Origin: Apoda limacodes
Lineage: Eukaryota > Arthropoda > Insecta > Lepidoptera > Limacodidae
Direction: 5' to 3'
NCBI GenBank assembly: GCA_946406115.1
Contig: OX291551.1
Coordinates: forward strand, 12,338,001-12,402,000
DNA: 64,000 bases
Positions within the stretch are counted from its first letter, which is position 1. Every line of letters starts with the position of its first letter. The notes beneath the pieces were generated by a model that did no database searches, had not been told where the DNA came from, and saw nothing but the letters and a program-made list of their open reading frames with translations. Both the position numbers and the translations under genes were made by a program. This document shows positions 1 through 10,381 of this stretch, piece after piece.

Positions 1-74
1 TAGGATATTCTGATTCCACAGAATCCCTATCCCTAATGCTCGCAAAACGATACTAAAGAGGGTTATCCCCGCTA

Positions 75-408
75 ACTAGCGCCGCCAGTTGATATTTTTA
101 TTTTCCTCTTTGTGCAAAGCGAACTTTAAAAATGTGCGTCTGCATATGCATATGTTACTAGTTGTTATGAGGTATTTTTAACATGTATTGTTATGTTTCT
201 AGGATAAAACTGCGAGTTGTAGATAGCATATCTACTAAAAACAGCCATTTTTAGCAGACTTCCTATCTACAACTCACAATTTTATCCTATAATCAGTACC
301 AAACGTTCATAAAATAACTTATAACTCGTTACATGTTTCTCTAGAAACACATTTTTGAAATTCGCTTTTCACAAAGAGGAAAATGTAAATATCAACTGTC
401 GGCACTAG
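75..408. mobile_element. fold-back MITE with long terminal inverted repeats
   Basis: About 334 bp in which the left arm (75-136, starting ACTAGCGCCGCCAGTTGATA) is repeated inverted at 347-408 with a few mismatches. A second inner inverted pair (201-228 and about 262-288, GATAAAACTGCGAGTTGTAG) surrounds the centre. No reading frame. It lies beyond the 3' end of dpr. Confidence 0.8.
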
Positions 409-2320
409 TGAACATCAGGAACTCTGTTAAGCATGTATTAAAGTTAACAGTAAAAAGAGCTTGGAACATCCTTTATATGTACAGTTTTCTATAAGGTTAG
501 GTTATAGAAATTGAAACAAGTGGTTACAAAAATGAGTTTTATTTTTTAATAAAGGTCATTATTGAACAATGTGACTAGATCTATGACTTTTTATCTAACA
601 ATTATTCAAGAAAAAAAAACATAAGAACAGTTATTCGAGAAACAAATAAAATAGCTTTTTAATTTTTCTACACAGTATAATAAGTTTATCTTAATTTTAC
701 CCTGATATGACAGATGGCGTTTGATTTCCTTTTGAAAACCCTTTGGAATTTTTAATTTTATTTACACATACTAAATGAAGTTGCTATAAGAACCCTATTT
801 TTCGTTGCAACATTTTTTTGCTAGGTACACACACTATTAGAAACACGTTCTTGGACCTTTAATCATGCAAAATACCCGATACAATTCATTGTTTGTACAA
901 CAAAGCGGAGAATTGTTTTATTGAGTTTATTTTATTAAGACACGTTGCCATTTAAAAAAAAAAACGAGTCAAATCCGAAAAAAAAAACCATGAAAATTGG
1001 ATAGTTGGGTTAAGATTTAATGAGAATTATCTGTTAGCACTCTTTTTGATGGTTTTAGTTCCATTTTTAAAACAAAATACTACCAGTATAAACAGATTTT
1101 AAAATTTTATTGGACTAAATATTTAGTTAGTACCAGTTTATACTGGAACACACATCACCTATATCATATTTTCAACATAAAAAAGTTTATAAAACCCTTT
1201 CCTTTGATAAACATACTTGGTAGTCACTTAAAGACAACTTATGTTACAAAACACTAATATGCCAAGGTCTGACTCTTACTTGACTGGTTTTTTAACAAAT
1301 AAATAAGGTTCAATAGGAAGATGACAAAAATAATTAAAGGAAAGCTGGTTCCACTTGATACGACTTACACACACACAAAGATAAAATAAGCATGGCATTG
1401 CAAAAAAGGTTTAGTTTTTAATATATTACTAAGTAAAAATCAAAAATATGTATTTTAATTAAATACTACATTAAGTAAAGATAAATAATTGTATACCTAC
1501 ATATCCATCAACATTAAATACTTGAACGGCAATTTCTTTATTAAATAAAATTTGTCCGAGATATGGAAAACCAATACGATTATATATTACACTATTGTAT
1601 TTGTATATATATTAACACTAACAAATTAGGTATCGAAACTGAATTCACTTTAAAAAAAGAAACCAATTCAAATGTTTACGTAGGTACATATACAATATGC
1701 ATTTATATGTATATTGTACAATATAAGTATATGTCGTTGTAGACACGTAAGATCCATATTTCCACGAAACTGAAGATCTTACAGACCATATTTTATAATT
1801 TTGCGAAATCTTGGGAAAAGTCGTTTTCTTAAATGATTGTACAAGATATTATCCGTCTGGTTCATAAACGCTTTCACCGCCCTCCCTCTTTCCTCTGTCG
1901 CCTCTCAGTCTGTTTACGTGCAAACGCTTGAACTACCAAACGATAATACTAAAATTGATAAATAATTTCTTGAACACACTAGACTTCTAGTCAGTTATTT
2001 TGCAAAAAAAACGACGTTGTTCAGTAAGATTACTTTATAGAATTATTTCTATGTGTTATTTCCAAATTTTTGCTAGCTACTTGGACCTTAGCATAAATAC
2101 GGATTTCGCATTTCTACAACAGCATATAAATATTGTTTTACTTTTAAACCCTTTCACATATACTAGTCGGCATTGGCACATCTCTTCTCTACAAGGCTCA
2201 TTAATTTACTATTTTAATTATTGCATATTATATACAAACGTTTAACGAATTTTGATTACGTCATCATTAAAGTCTTTTACACTTCTTACAATGTACATTT
2301 AAACACAATACTCATATTTT
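409..2320. other. dpr 3' flank, AT-rich, no gene seen
   Basis: AT-rich with homopolymer runs. A locally palindromic ATATAC/GTATAT patch lies near 1685-1735 and a CT-rich patch at 1876-1912. The frame at 2000-2245 has no recognisable domain and I take it as chance. Confidence 0.6.
2213..2218 (-). promoter_or_regulatory. candidate dpr poly(A) signal ATTAAA
   Basis: On the minus strand ATTAAA lies about 105 nt after the dpr stop codon. In AT-rich DNA this hexamer is common, so only its position supports it. Confidence 0.3.
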
Positions 2321-2436
2321 TTATAACAAGTCAAGTTCTGACATAAATATTAAAATTCTTGAAAAACACAATAATCTTAACAATTCAAAAGTTCTAATCC
2401 ACTGAGCTCTTCCCTGCATTGCTGCCGGTGTTTCAC
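2321..2436 (-). CDS. dpr: dpr terminal coding exon (C-terminal tail and stop)
   Basis: The acceptor TTGTTTTAG ends at 2437. The exon begins by completing a Gly codon, then reads ETPAAMQGRAQWIR, matching the (E)xPAAMQ motif that follows Ig2 in dpr proteins. The last about 22 residues (FELLRLLCFSRILIFMSELD region) are hydrophobic but contain Arg and acidic residues. TAA stop at 2323-2321. The PAAMQ motif and correct phase make the assignment strong; other transcripts could use a different last exon. Confidence 0.82.
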
Positions 2437-5400
2437 CTAAAACAATAAAGTATGTGGGTCTTTTGGGTTATGGATTCATTGTTACTAGATCGGAGACCGG
2501 AGGCTTAGGTGAAATCAGAAGTATTTTTTCTGGTCGGCTATGGCAAATATGCCAATTGTATAACTAGCTATTGCGCTGTATTAAGGGCCTTCTTACAGCC
2601 TACTAGCGCCGCCATAAGATATCTGATGGTGGCGCTATTTAGCTGCTATATGCCCCTTTAGTTGTTAAATGGAAAAACGTTATAGCAGTTTGAATAAAAA
2701 GCCTCCAGCTTTCAATCTTGGATTGAGCACATTGAGCTATTAACATAATAGCGCAATGACTATTGAGCTTAAATAAAGAAACTTTATCTCATTATGTATA
2801 TAAACCTATAGCTTTAAATATAAGATTACTTTGAGCAATTAACGAAATAGTTCAATGATTATTAAGCTTAAATGAAAAAAAGCTATCGCAGTTTATATAT
2901 AAAAACCTCCAGCTTCAAATATTGGATTGAACACATTGAGCTATAAACGTAATAGATCCTAATAGATCGATGATTGCATGAATACTTTGCTGTATATTAT
3001 TATGTCATCGTTGTTTCTGGTTTCTGTGATTCTGGATATTGCTATTTCGATTTCAAAAACATAATTTAACAATAAAATGATAATCATTAAAAAAAATACC
3101 TCAAATATTGTGTATGCTTTGTGTACCAGTAATATCAGCATTACATATTCTTCCTATACATCCAATATGCGAACACACTGAGTACAATATTAATAAAATA
3201 TTATACTTACATATCCTTTTTATCCTTTCCTTCCATATAAAGGATAAAAAGGATTGCTTAAATATTTTAAAAGTTATCGCATTTTTATAACTGATCCGCC
3301 TAACTCTAACTGACATGCTTTCTGTGTGGCCCAGGGCACGTATATTTATAAACAAAAATCATTGACTTTGCTTCAAACGTCAAAGCAGCAATACTTGTGG
3401 AGATACTAGGAATATAGGTACTTGCTTGCTAGCAGGTCATTCACTAGTAAATTGACCTTTTTATACAGTCTTTATCTTTGGTACTAAGGTTTTAAAGTGC
3501 AATAAAAAACTGATATAACTTACCTGTTAAGACATGTACACGCGCCGTAGCTGAGAGCGCGTTATCGGGCGTACACTCATACGCCCCAGCATCTGCCGTG
3601 CGAGCGGCTTGTACTAGAAGTCTACTGCTACTGTGTGTTCCCTTTTCTGTTACTAATGATATGCCACCTCGTGATGAATCAAAATTTATTTTCTGTTACA
3701 AATAATAATAGAAAACTCTGTATTGATATATAAAATAAGAAGTAGGTAGGTGTATGTATATGAATACATAAACTGTCTTTTGTTTATATTAGATACTTTT
3801 TTATGTTGTGCTTGTGCTTTATATTTCCTGTTTTTTTATGTTTGTAATGGAAAGTGTCCTTTTACGATAGGGAGGGCATTTTCCAATATTTTAATTGGAC
3901 GCTGTAAGAGAAAGGGAGAAAAGAATTGCCTTTGCTGAGTTTCTTGCCGGTTCTTCTCAGTACAAGGTCTCCCGCCCTGTAGACTTACGAACCGATGGCG
4001 TAGTGACATTCATAAGTGCTCAATTATTGTAGCCTAAACTGAATAAATTATATTGAATTTGAAATTTGAATTATACAATAAGAAAAATTCATTAACGTGT
4101 AGCCCAAACTGCTGGCTGGCCCAAGTTGAAATTGGCAATGTAGGTTCTTTAAACGAGATAGGGCTTCGCTAAGAATGGATTTTGCAAAAAGAACACGGCT
4201 TTAAGGTTAGTATCAAAATTCATTCGCTCACTCTAGAATGTAGATTAAACAATAGATGGGTTTTACTGTTACGGGAATTCAGCTTTCCCTTTTAAATTTT
4301 ATGTAGACCAAATAGGTGACCCTTAAATAATATATTTTTGTGTTGTACCCAGGTAGAGTTTTATTTTCGTCAAGTGCAAAATCTAAAAACTAAAGATTAA
4401 GACCTACCAGACAAAAAGTGTTAGTTTACATGTATGCAGATCAAAAGTGTGTTATGACGAATATTAAGGGTCTATAAATCTCCAAAAAACACTGTATTAT
4501 AGACTAAGAGAAAGACAGTAATTCAAAGTTTACAAACTCAAACTCAAAGTATTTTTTATTCAAGTACTATTTTTTTATAGCAAAATATACAATCTGTTAA
4601 AGTAAATATACTACTAAAATGTAGTTACAAACTAAGTCAAATGTAGTTAGATATAGACTAACATTTATATTTGACACGCTGACTCTAGTCAGAATATTTT
4701 AGCAAGTTACTGGTATAATGGATGTCATTGACAACTAATTTATTCTCGTTAGGCCTTTATAAATCCTATTCTAAATGCTAATAAGGCAACACTGTAAGTG
4801 TACTGTGTATTCGTCAATATGAAATATATGTATTTATCAAATAAGCGTGACAATATTCAGTAAATTACTGCTCAGTAAAATAAAATAGAAATTAATTTAA
4901 TAATTGTTAGGGCACGTTCTTCTGACTAAAGTCGAAGTTCACCAGTTTGTTGTTTTTTCGAATTTAGACAATCCGATCAGGAAAATGCTAAAAAACATGA
5001 CAATACTAACGTGTGTTGCGTAAATTTTAAATAAAAACCGATCAAGAGCGATTCGTACTCGCGCTCCGAGGGTTTCGTTAAAGAAAAACCGTATTGAGGG
5101 ACAAACTCTACTATTTCGTTGACCCTGTTGACCCTATACAACGACATAGGTCGCGGTTAGATTGCCAGTTGCAAATAAGTTTATAATCGCAAAAAAAAAC
5201 TACAAATTTACGGTTTTCAGATTTTTTCCTTTACTTGTGATATGGCATTGCTTTTTGCCAGATTTTATGATTCTAGGTCAACGGGAAGTACCCTATAGGT
5301 TTTAATTTAATTTCCTTGTGAGCGTCATAGGCGGCATGAAAGGCCGTATCTTTTGATTACGTTGACTTGGAAGTTTGATTTTTTCTGCTTGATACCTCCA

Positions 5401-8400
5401 CGCGTTCCCGAGAAAAAAGGTTTTTACGGACGGACAACAAATTAATTAGGTTTATTTTATTTTTCTTTTGAGGTACGGACCCTAAAAATATATATAAATC
5501 GTTTATAAATGAATACATACTTATGTATCAAGAATCAAAAGATAATTGTATCCAGATGAGTATTTTAAACACCAATAATATTGCCAAAAGATGTAAAGAA
5601 ATTGTTTACATATAATTTTACACAATTTGACTACTTAATTTTAGACTTTTTAAGTCTGAATGCTTTTTATCTTTGTGTGAAAGCTATTTATCTCTAATTT
5701 GTTATGGACATGAACATGTTGTTGCTTTGCTTGCTAACCTTGCCTCTGTGTGACCAGTTTATGGTATTTGGTGGTTCTGGTGTATGTCTTACTATACACG
5801 TGAGGTTTATTGTGGAACCAGCGTAAATAAATAAATCTGATCCACCCAATATTTCTGTTTCTGGCTCTGAAAAAAATGAATCATAAGTTAAAATAATAAT
5901 AATAACTTTTTCCTTGATGAATATTTTTGAAAATTTTGTTACCATTTGATTTTATTTACAATGTCATTTTAGATTTTATCTATTTATATGGCTATCTCAG
6001 AACGTATTAAGTAATATGGACAATATAACATGTATGATAACAAATATTATATTATATCACATATCCGTATAATATCCATACTAATATTTTAAATGCTGAA
6101 GTAACTCTGTCTGTCTGTCTGTTACCTATTAACGCTTAAACCGCTGAACCGATTTAGATGAAATTTGGTATATAGATATTTTAAGTACCAGGAAAGGACG
6201 TAGAATGAGTTTTAATACTTAAAAATTCATAGATTTCATCGGGAATAACTATAGCCAAACTTACACAAACTATTAGCTACAGCTATGGCATGCTATAGCA
6301 AATTTCATTAGCATAATTAAGGACTTAATTAAGGAGCTCTGTACCGATTTAGATGAAATTTGACATGAAGATAGCTTGAGTCCCAGGGAAGGACAAAGGC
6401 TATTTAAAAACAACAAGTGTGAGTCGCTTTTTTTAAATAATTGAAGATTTACGGCGAGTAGAACCGCGAGCAAAAGCTAGAAATACATTTTTTTTATAAT
6501 TCATTTTATTTCTATTAAAATTTGTTAGCTAAAATCATGTGATCACAAAGATCTCAAAGATGTTTTCAATATCTTTCTCCTGTCAATGATAAAGGAATTT
6601 ACCCTTTCAAATAAATAAAATCAAACATTTCTTGTAAGATTAGGTCTTTGACGTTGGAATCCAGAGCAAACAAGCGTCCCGATACAGTTACGTGGAAAAA
6701 TATTTGCCTACACACTCGTCAAGTTAAAGGGTATCGCTGTAAACGTATAAAAAGCAATTGGTTTTTGTTCCTTCTTTTTTAGAATAAATCATTGATGTTT
6801 TCATTTTCTTTACTCAAACATCTTTGACATTTTGCGAGGTTATAAATAATTGAATTTCCTTTTTCAATGTTTTTTTACTAAGTAGTTAAAGCTTGAATGT
6901 TCTCATATTATGACTTCAGATTCCTTATGGGCGGCTTGAGAACTTTCGACAGTCAAGTGGGCACTAGCCACCAATTCACACTGGGCCAGCATGATGGACT
7001 GTCTAATCTAAGCTTCCTTCTCCAATGAAAGGCCTGTGCCTCAGTAGTGGATCTTATAATGCCTGAGACAATTTCAAAGGCTCCTTTGCAGAATATATAA
7101 TACTATACTAATACCTATTATAATATTTATGTGTTTCTTCGTTTCAGCCGAAAGACGTCCACAGCTGAACGTAGGCCTCCCCCTTATGTCTCCACAACGG
7201 CCGGTACTAAACCGCCCGCGCCCGTCGGCTTTCTGCGGCTCTAACTAGGTCGTCTGTTTACCTAGTAGGAGACTATCCCACGCTGCATCTTCCGATCCAT
7301 TGGTGGTTTATGTGCTTATTACTTACCAACTATGTTAAGATATACCGGGTGACCTATTGGTGGAGTTGTAGATATCTGACACTCATATTGTCCAGAATCC
7401 CGTCGTTGTGGACTTCGTATCCTCAAAGCCCACTCTTCAGACCTCGGTTTATGCTGAGCTTCAAACCTCTGGTCAGACGTGTAGGTATAACGACCCACTG
7501 TCAGAAGGTGGATATCCCGATGACGTACCCATGATACCTAAGCAAATGAAACGAAGTAATAATAAATATTCCGTGGTAATACCAGATATAGCAGTGCTAT
7601 GGATAAAATAAAACATCTAATGTAGGTAACACCGGGAGTGTTACCACTGCTAAAAAACGAAGGCAACCTTAATGAGGAAATTGTACTGTAATGTATACAC
7701 TAAAAATAAATGGAAAATAGCCTCTTAGATAAATTAAAAACCATAATATTATAATTTTGACCCTGTTTGTCCTTAATTAAATTTATTGTATGACGCCACA
7801 ATGATACCAATCATATCAACCAACGCAGCGAGTGTCATGGCATCCATTCTCTCGTATCAAATCATCTTACTTAAATGGGAGAAGAATTCACTTCGCCAAA
7901 AATGTGAAAGGATATTAGAAAAAATATTTTCATCTTCTTTTAGCGTTACGTGAAATGAGAACAAAATGTGAATTAATTTTAAAATATGAGCTTGGTGCTC
8001 GTTTTACTTTGCACTGATCAGCATTTTTTTAATATCCTGTCATGTGTGATGGAAATTTGTAGCTTTTGCGTTCGCTGAAAATGATTCGTAATTTTTGCAG
8101 TTAAAATGGAGTCGTATTTTTTACCGGTGGTGACTGGTGACTGTGATACGTATTGATTTTTATATATTTTTGCATTCTTAACGTTATATTTTTGCAATGA
8201 AATCTGGGATTTTATTTGAAGATTTGTTTTTTATTTTATTTTTTATACCACTGAGGTGGCAATCAAGCTTACGGTCGGCCTGATGGTAAGCGGTTTAAAC
8301 AAGATCCGTGAATTTACAAACCCTTTCACTAGTTGGTAATTACATAATGATTTGTACTGTACGTATCTTCAGTCCAGGGACCTAACTGGGAGCAGTCTCG

Positions 8401-10381
8401 AGTTATTCGGACTCTGGAATTCGAGACTAAAATGTATGGAAGTCGGACTTACCTCTTGAAACCCTTGAATGTACTTGCATTTTTTTTCTCTCGAATTCCA
8501 AAGTATGAATAGCTCGAGACTGTTCCCAATAAGGTCCCTCGATAGTATCGGAAGAGAATCGCTGTTAGTCCACCTATACTATATGAGAGCGTCCAGGTAA
8601 TTTGAAAGCCCTGGGGATTAATGTTGAATTTCACCGTCATTACTAAAGGCTAATCCAGTACCATTAATATAGGTTTTATTTTGATTTGGGTTAAAAAAAA
8701 CAATATTTTTCTTTTTATAATTATTTTTTTTTTATTTTTTTTTTACACTAAGCTCATACTTATAAGGTTGTGTAGACTTCGTATCATGCAAGTGAAACCA
8801 AAAGGCAGTTAGTTATGTAAAATAATTGAAGAAATAGGAACAAAAAAGCTTTAATTAACAAAATACCTGCAAAGTTGTCGCAATTTTAATAAAGACTTAC
8901 AGTTCTATTTTGTAGATTCTTGACTTTACATAACAACGTTACGGGATGACCAACGAGGCCAGTTACGTTGTCTGGAGTACTAGGGTCAAAATAAGGTGCC
9001 CCTGGACTTTGAGGCCAGTCTTCTAGAAATTCTGTTCTAAATCTTCTAGAAGATTCTGAAACTGGACCTTGGTCTCGAGGGCGGTTGTTACCGTTATCTT
9101 GACGGCAAACTGAAAAAAAGTATGACAATCTGTATTTTTAAAATAAGAAGCTAAGTTAGTAACTTACTGACGCACAGCCTAAACCGCTGGGTCTAGACCC
9201 CACTGGAATTGGTCATGTGGATTCCTTATGTGACGCAAAGCGTGAAGCTACCCAAGGGGGTAAAATTGGTGCTGTAAGTTTAACATGTTTATAAAATAAT
9301 TCTGTTGGGGATGAAATAGGGCATATTTTTTTTTGAAGATTTCGATATTTTCGTAGATGTAAACATAAATGTGTTGTAGACATTTTTGCTAAAGACTACG
9401 CGGACGAAGTCGCTTGGAAAAGCTCATTCTTATAAGTTGTATGTGTACTAAAAGTAGCTGACATACAAAAGGGATAAGCCGTTTCGTATAATTTAACACA
9501 TTGAAAAAGTTAAAATATATTTTCGCAGGCTTTGAATATAGTCGACTGATTTACAAAACATTAATCGAATTTATCAATTTACATTAATTAAAATTTAATA
9601 TTTGCGATTAACTCCTCTCTGTAGGGATTACAAAAAAGGTTGATTGGAACAGTTCAAGCTTTTAGGTTAGAAAAAAAGTAATGGAAGCAATTAAAATAAA
9701 CAACTTTTTTGTACAGGCATTTAGCCACTGATAACTTATTATTTGTATCTGCTTGCAAAGATCCTGACCGCCATCGCAATAGTTTTGGAAGAAATTGATT
9801 TGAATTTATTTACTTCGACAATTGTTCAAAGTAATTAATAAGATTTAAAATTAGTATTAATTTGCTAAATACATCCTAATTATTACTAAAATATAAATGC
9901 AAAAGTATGTTTTTTGTTATCCCTTTTATTGATTTTAAGATTGTTTTGACACAGGTGTAGCTAAAGGGATAAGAAGGACATAGAATACTTATAATCCCAA
10001 TTCAAGAGTTCCTACGGGAATAGTTTCTTCTATGGACGATATTTGTGTTAACGTGAAAATGGAGTAAAGGGGTGACCTGGATGTTGGCAATGGCCTCATT
10101 TTTTATGCAGCTAAAGAGTTTCCTTACAAATCCCAATGTGATAATGCGGAATCTCGCACTATTTAAGCTACTAATGAAAACTAACTTAATATTAAAAAAA
10201 TTAAATCAAAAACACCGCTTTGTTATTACAAATAATATTCTGTCGAAAGCTAGGAAGTTGAACATGAAACATAAAAGTGAATACCCGTTCTTTCCTTAGA
10301 AACTACTGTATGGAACTCACCAATAATGCATGAGAGAAAATGCACTGTGAAAAAACAAGCAGAGACGGTTCTGCGCGCCAT
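2321..10381 (-). CDS. dpr: dpr-family two-Ig-domain neuronal cell-surface protein, complete six-exon CDS
   Basis: Spliced minus-strand gene: 10381-10321, 9109-8901, 7537-7327, 5866-5739, 3692-3524, 2436-2321. All five introns have GT/AG ends and the phases fit; the total is 894 nt, 297 residues plus stop. Residues 1 to about 21 form a signal peptide. Ig domain 1 has Cys81, Trp93 and the DSGQYEC motif ending at Cys143. Ig domain 2 has Cys184, Trp198 and DAGAYEC ending at Cys243. N-glycosylation sequons sit at N68, N88 and N181. The linker motifs TEILGG, GSTINLTC, RGGISLVTEKG and PAAMQ are typical of the dpr family. Known role of the family: Dpr proteins on neurons bind DIP partners and set synaptic specificity. 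The tail (residues 261-297) is moderately hydrophobic but has no clean transmembrane helix; a GPI signal or an alternative last exon is possible. I cannot say which numbered dpr paralogue this is. Confidence 0.93.
2603..2640. repeat. short inverted repeat TAGCGCCGCCA/TGGTGGCGCTA
   Basis: Two 11-base arms with one mismatch lie in the last dpr intron. The TAGCGCCGCCA end also starts the fold-back element at 75, suggesting a remnant of the same kind of terminus. Confidence 0.5.
2665..2975. repeat. three diverged tandem copies, unit about 100 nt, in the last dpr intron
   Basis: Units start at 2665, 2769 and 2868 (TTAAAT). Each carries the order CCTCCAGCTT, then a TTGGATTGARCACATTGAGC-like block, then AATAG, with substitutions and small indels. 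Spacing is 104 and 99 nt. Confidence 0.7.
3213..3254. repeat. perfect 16-bp inverted repeat (hairpin) in the last dpr intron
   Basis: ATCCTTTTTATCCTTT at 3213-3228 is perfectly inverted at 3239-3254 with a 10-nt loop. It lies 270 nt downstream of the exon 5 donor on the transcribed strand. The arms themselves are a near-direct repeat of TATCCTTT. Confidence 0.75.
3524..3692 (-). CDS. dpr: dpr coding exon 5 (second half of Ig2)
   Basis: The acceptor GTAACAG ends at 3693 and the donor GTAAGT is at 3523-3518. It encodes residues 204-259, KINFDSSRGGISLVTEKG through ADAGAYECTP (Cys243) to ARVHVLT. One base is left over for a Gly codon completed by exon 6. Confidence 0.93.
3930..4075 (+). repeat. 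LINE 3'-end fragment with AT-rich (TTGAATTTGA-type) tail
   Basis: TTTCTTGCCGGTTCTTCTCAG followed by GAACCGATGGCGTAGTGAC and a tail of AATTTGAAATTTGAATT is, from memory, the 3' untranslated end of a common lepidopteran non-LTR retrotransposon. No coding part remains. Confidence 0.6.
4095..4205 (+). repeat. fragment of the 'GCCCAAACTGCTGG...AATGGATTTTGCAAAA' repeat family
   Basis: It shares the order of motifs (CCYAAACYGCTGG, then GGCTTCGCTAAGAATGGATTTTGCA) with 9155-9300 and 18085-18620, so it is one dispersed family. Non-coding. Confidence 0.55.
4535..4790 (-). repeat. LINE 3' tail in reverse orientation
   Basis: It starts AAACTCAAACTCAAAGTA then TTTTTTATTCAAGTA, the reverse complement of a (TTGAGTT)n-type LINE tail. 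The remainder is AT-rich UTR-like sequence. The inner boundary is approximate. Confidence 0.45.
5035..5445 (-). repeat. dispersed repeat A (AGTGCGAGTCGGACTCG family), reversed, in dpr intron 4
   Basis: It carries the family end (CCGATCAAGAGCGATTCGTACTCGCGCTCCGAGGGTTTCG) in diverged form, then internal blocks (CGGGAAGTACCCTATAGG, GGCCGTATCTTTTGATTACG, GATACCTCCACGCGTTCCCG) matching my memory of this lepidopteran family. It is non-coding and its transposition class is uncertain. Confidence 0.65.
5739..5866 (-). CDS. dpr: dpr coding exon 4 (first half of Ig2)
   Basis: The acceptor TTTTTTCAG precedes 5866; the donor is GTTAGC at 5738-5733. It encodes residues 162-203, from PETEILGGSDLF through GSTINLTCIV (Cys184) to INWSHRGK (Trp198). 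It ends on a complete codon. Confidence 0.93.
6075..6482 (+). repeat. dispersed repeat C (TAACTCTGTCTGTCTGTCTG ... GCAAAAGCTAG), in dpr intron 3
   Basis: Starts with ATACTAATATTTTAAATGC and the CTGT run, then CCGCTGAACCGATTTAGATGAAATTTGG, and ends ACCGCGAGCAAAAGCTAG. An inner segment (6340-6390) repeats the 'GATTTAGATGAAATTTG' phrase. The same family occurs reversed at 46786-47092. Confidence 0.65.
6935..7080 (+). mobile_element. RTE-clade LINE 3'-end fragment, in dpr intron 3
   Basis: Carries CACTGGGCCAGCATGATGGACT and GGCCTGTGCCTCAGTAGTGG, the 3' end of RTE-type LINEs as I know them from Lepidoptera. A reverse-oriented relative is at 29233-29335. No coding capacity. Confidence 0.6.
7140..7300 (-). 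mobile_element. RTE-clade LINE, C-terminal coding end, reversed, beside dpr exon 3
   Basis: On the minus strand this is a decayed copy of the last part of an RTE-type reverse transcriptase ORF; + strand landmarks are GCCGAAAGACGTCCACAGCTGAAC and GGCCTCCCCCTTATG. It contains frame breaks. It ends about 20-25 bp from the dpr exon 3 donor. Confidence 0.6.
7327..7537 (-). CDS. dpr: dpr coding exon 3 (second half of Ig1)
   Basis: The acceptor TTAG ends at 7538 and the donor GTAAGT is at 7326-7321. It encodes residues 91-160, starting VSWVRHRDIHLLT and ending GHPVYLNIV, with RDSGQYECQISTTPP around Cys143. This is the most diagnostic dpr segment. The 211 nt leave one base for a Glu codon completed by exon 4. 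A + strand frame overlapping it (7310-7534) is a shadow. Confidence 0.95.
8236..8300 (-). mobile_element. 3' tip of the jockey/CR1-like LINE family, in dpr intron 2
   Basis: TTTTTTATACCACTGAGGTGGCAATCAAGC then GGCCTGATGGTAAGCGGT is the reverse complement of the shared 3' terminus of this LINE family (compare 34225, 54900). Only the tip is present, so this is a severely 5'-truncated insertion. Confidence 0.75.
8376..8540. mobile_element. small fold-back element (arms about 60 bp), in dpr intron 2
   Basis: The left arm (GGGACCTAACTGGGAGCAGT then CTCGAGTTATTC and TGGAATTCGAGA) is repeated inverted at about 8475-8539 with roughly one mismatch in eight. The loop is about 40 nt. No target duplication was recognised. 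Confidence 0.75.
8901..9109 (-). CDS. dpr: dpr coding exon 2 (N-terminal linker and first half of Ig1)
   Basis: The acceptor is a T-rich tract ending CAG at 9112-9110; the donor GTAAGT is at 8900-8895. It encodes residues 22-90, including GHPVTLLCKVKNLQNRT with the first Ig cysteine (Cys81) and sequons N68 and N88. It ends on a complete codon. Confidence 0.92.
9155..9420 (+). repeat. dispersed repeat of the 'CCTAAACCGCTGGGTCTAGACCC' family
   Basis: Starts ACTGACGCACAGCCTAAACCGCTGGG and continues with GTGGATTCCTTATGTGACG. It ends near ACGCGGACGAAGTCGC at 9398-9413, a phrase also typical of the end of repeat C. Lies in dpr intron 1. Confidence 0.55.
10321..10381 (-). CDS. dpr: dpr coding exon 1 (start codon, signal peptide)
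   Basis: ATG at 10381-10379 encodes MARRTVSACFFTVHFLSCII and ends with one base of a split codon, followed by the donor GTGAGT at 10320-10315. The basic start and hydrophobic core give a secretion signal. The base at -3 is A, a good initiation context. The length (61 nt) leaves phase 1, matching the two leading bases of the next exon. Confidence 0.85.

Noticed and set aside
2000..2245. 81-codon + strand frame just beyond the dpr 3' end
   Set aside because: AT-driven composition and no domain; overlaps the dpr 3' flank on the other strand.
3101..3355. 84-codon minus-strand frame in the last dpr intron
   Set aside because: Lies between two well-defined splice sites and covers the 16-bp palindrome; no recognisable protein.
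7310..7611. Two + strand frames opposite dpr exon 3
   Set aside because: Pure shadows of a conserved minus-strand coding exon.
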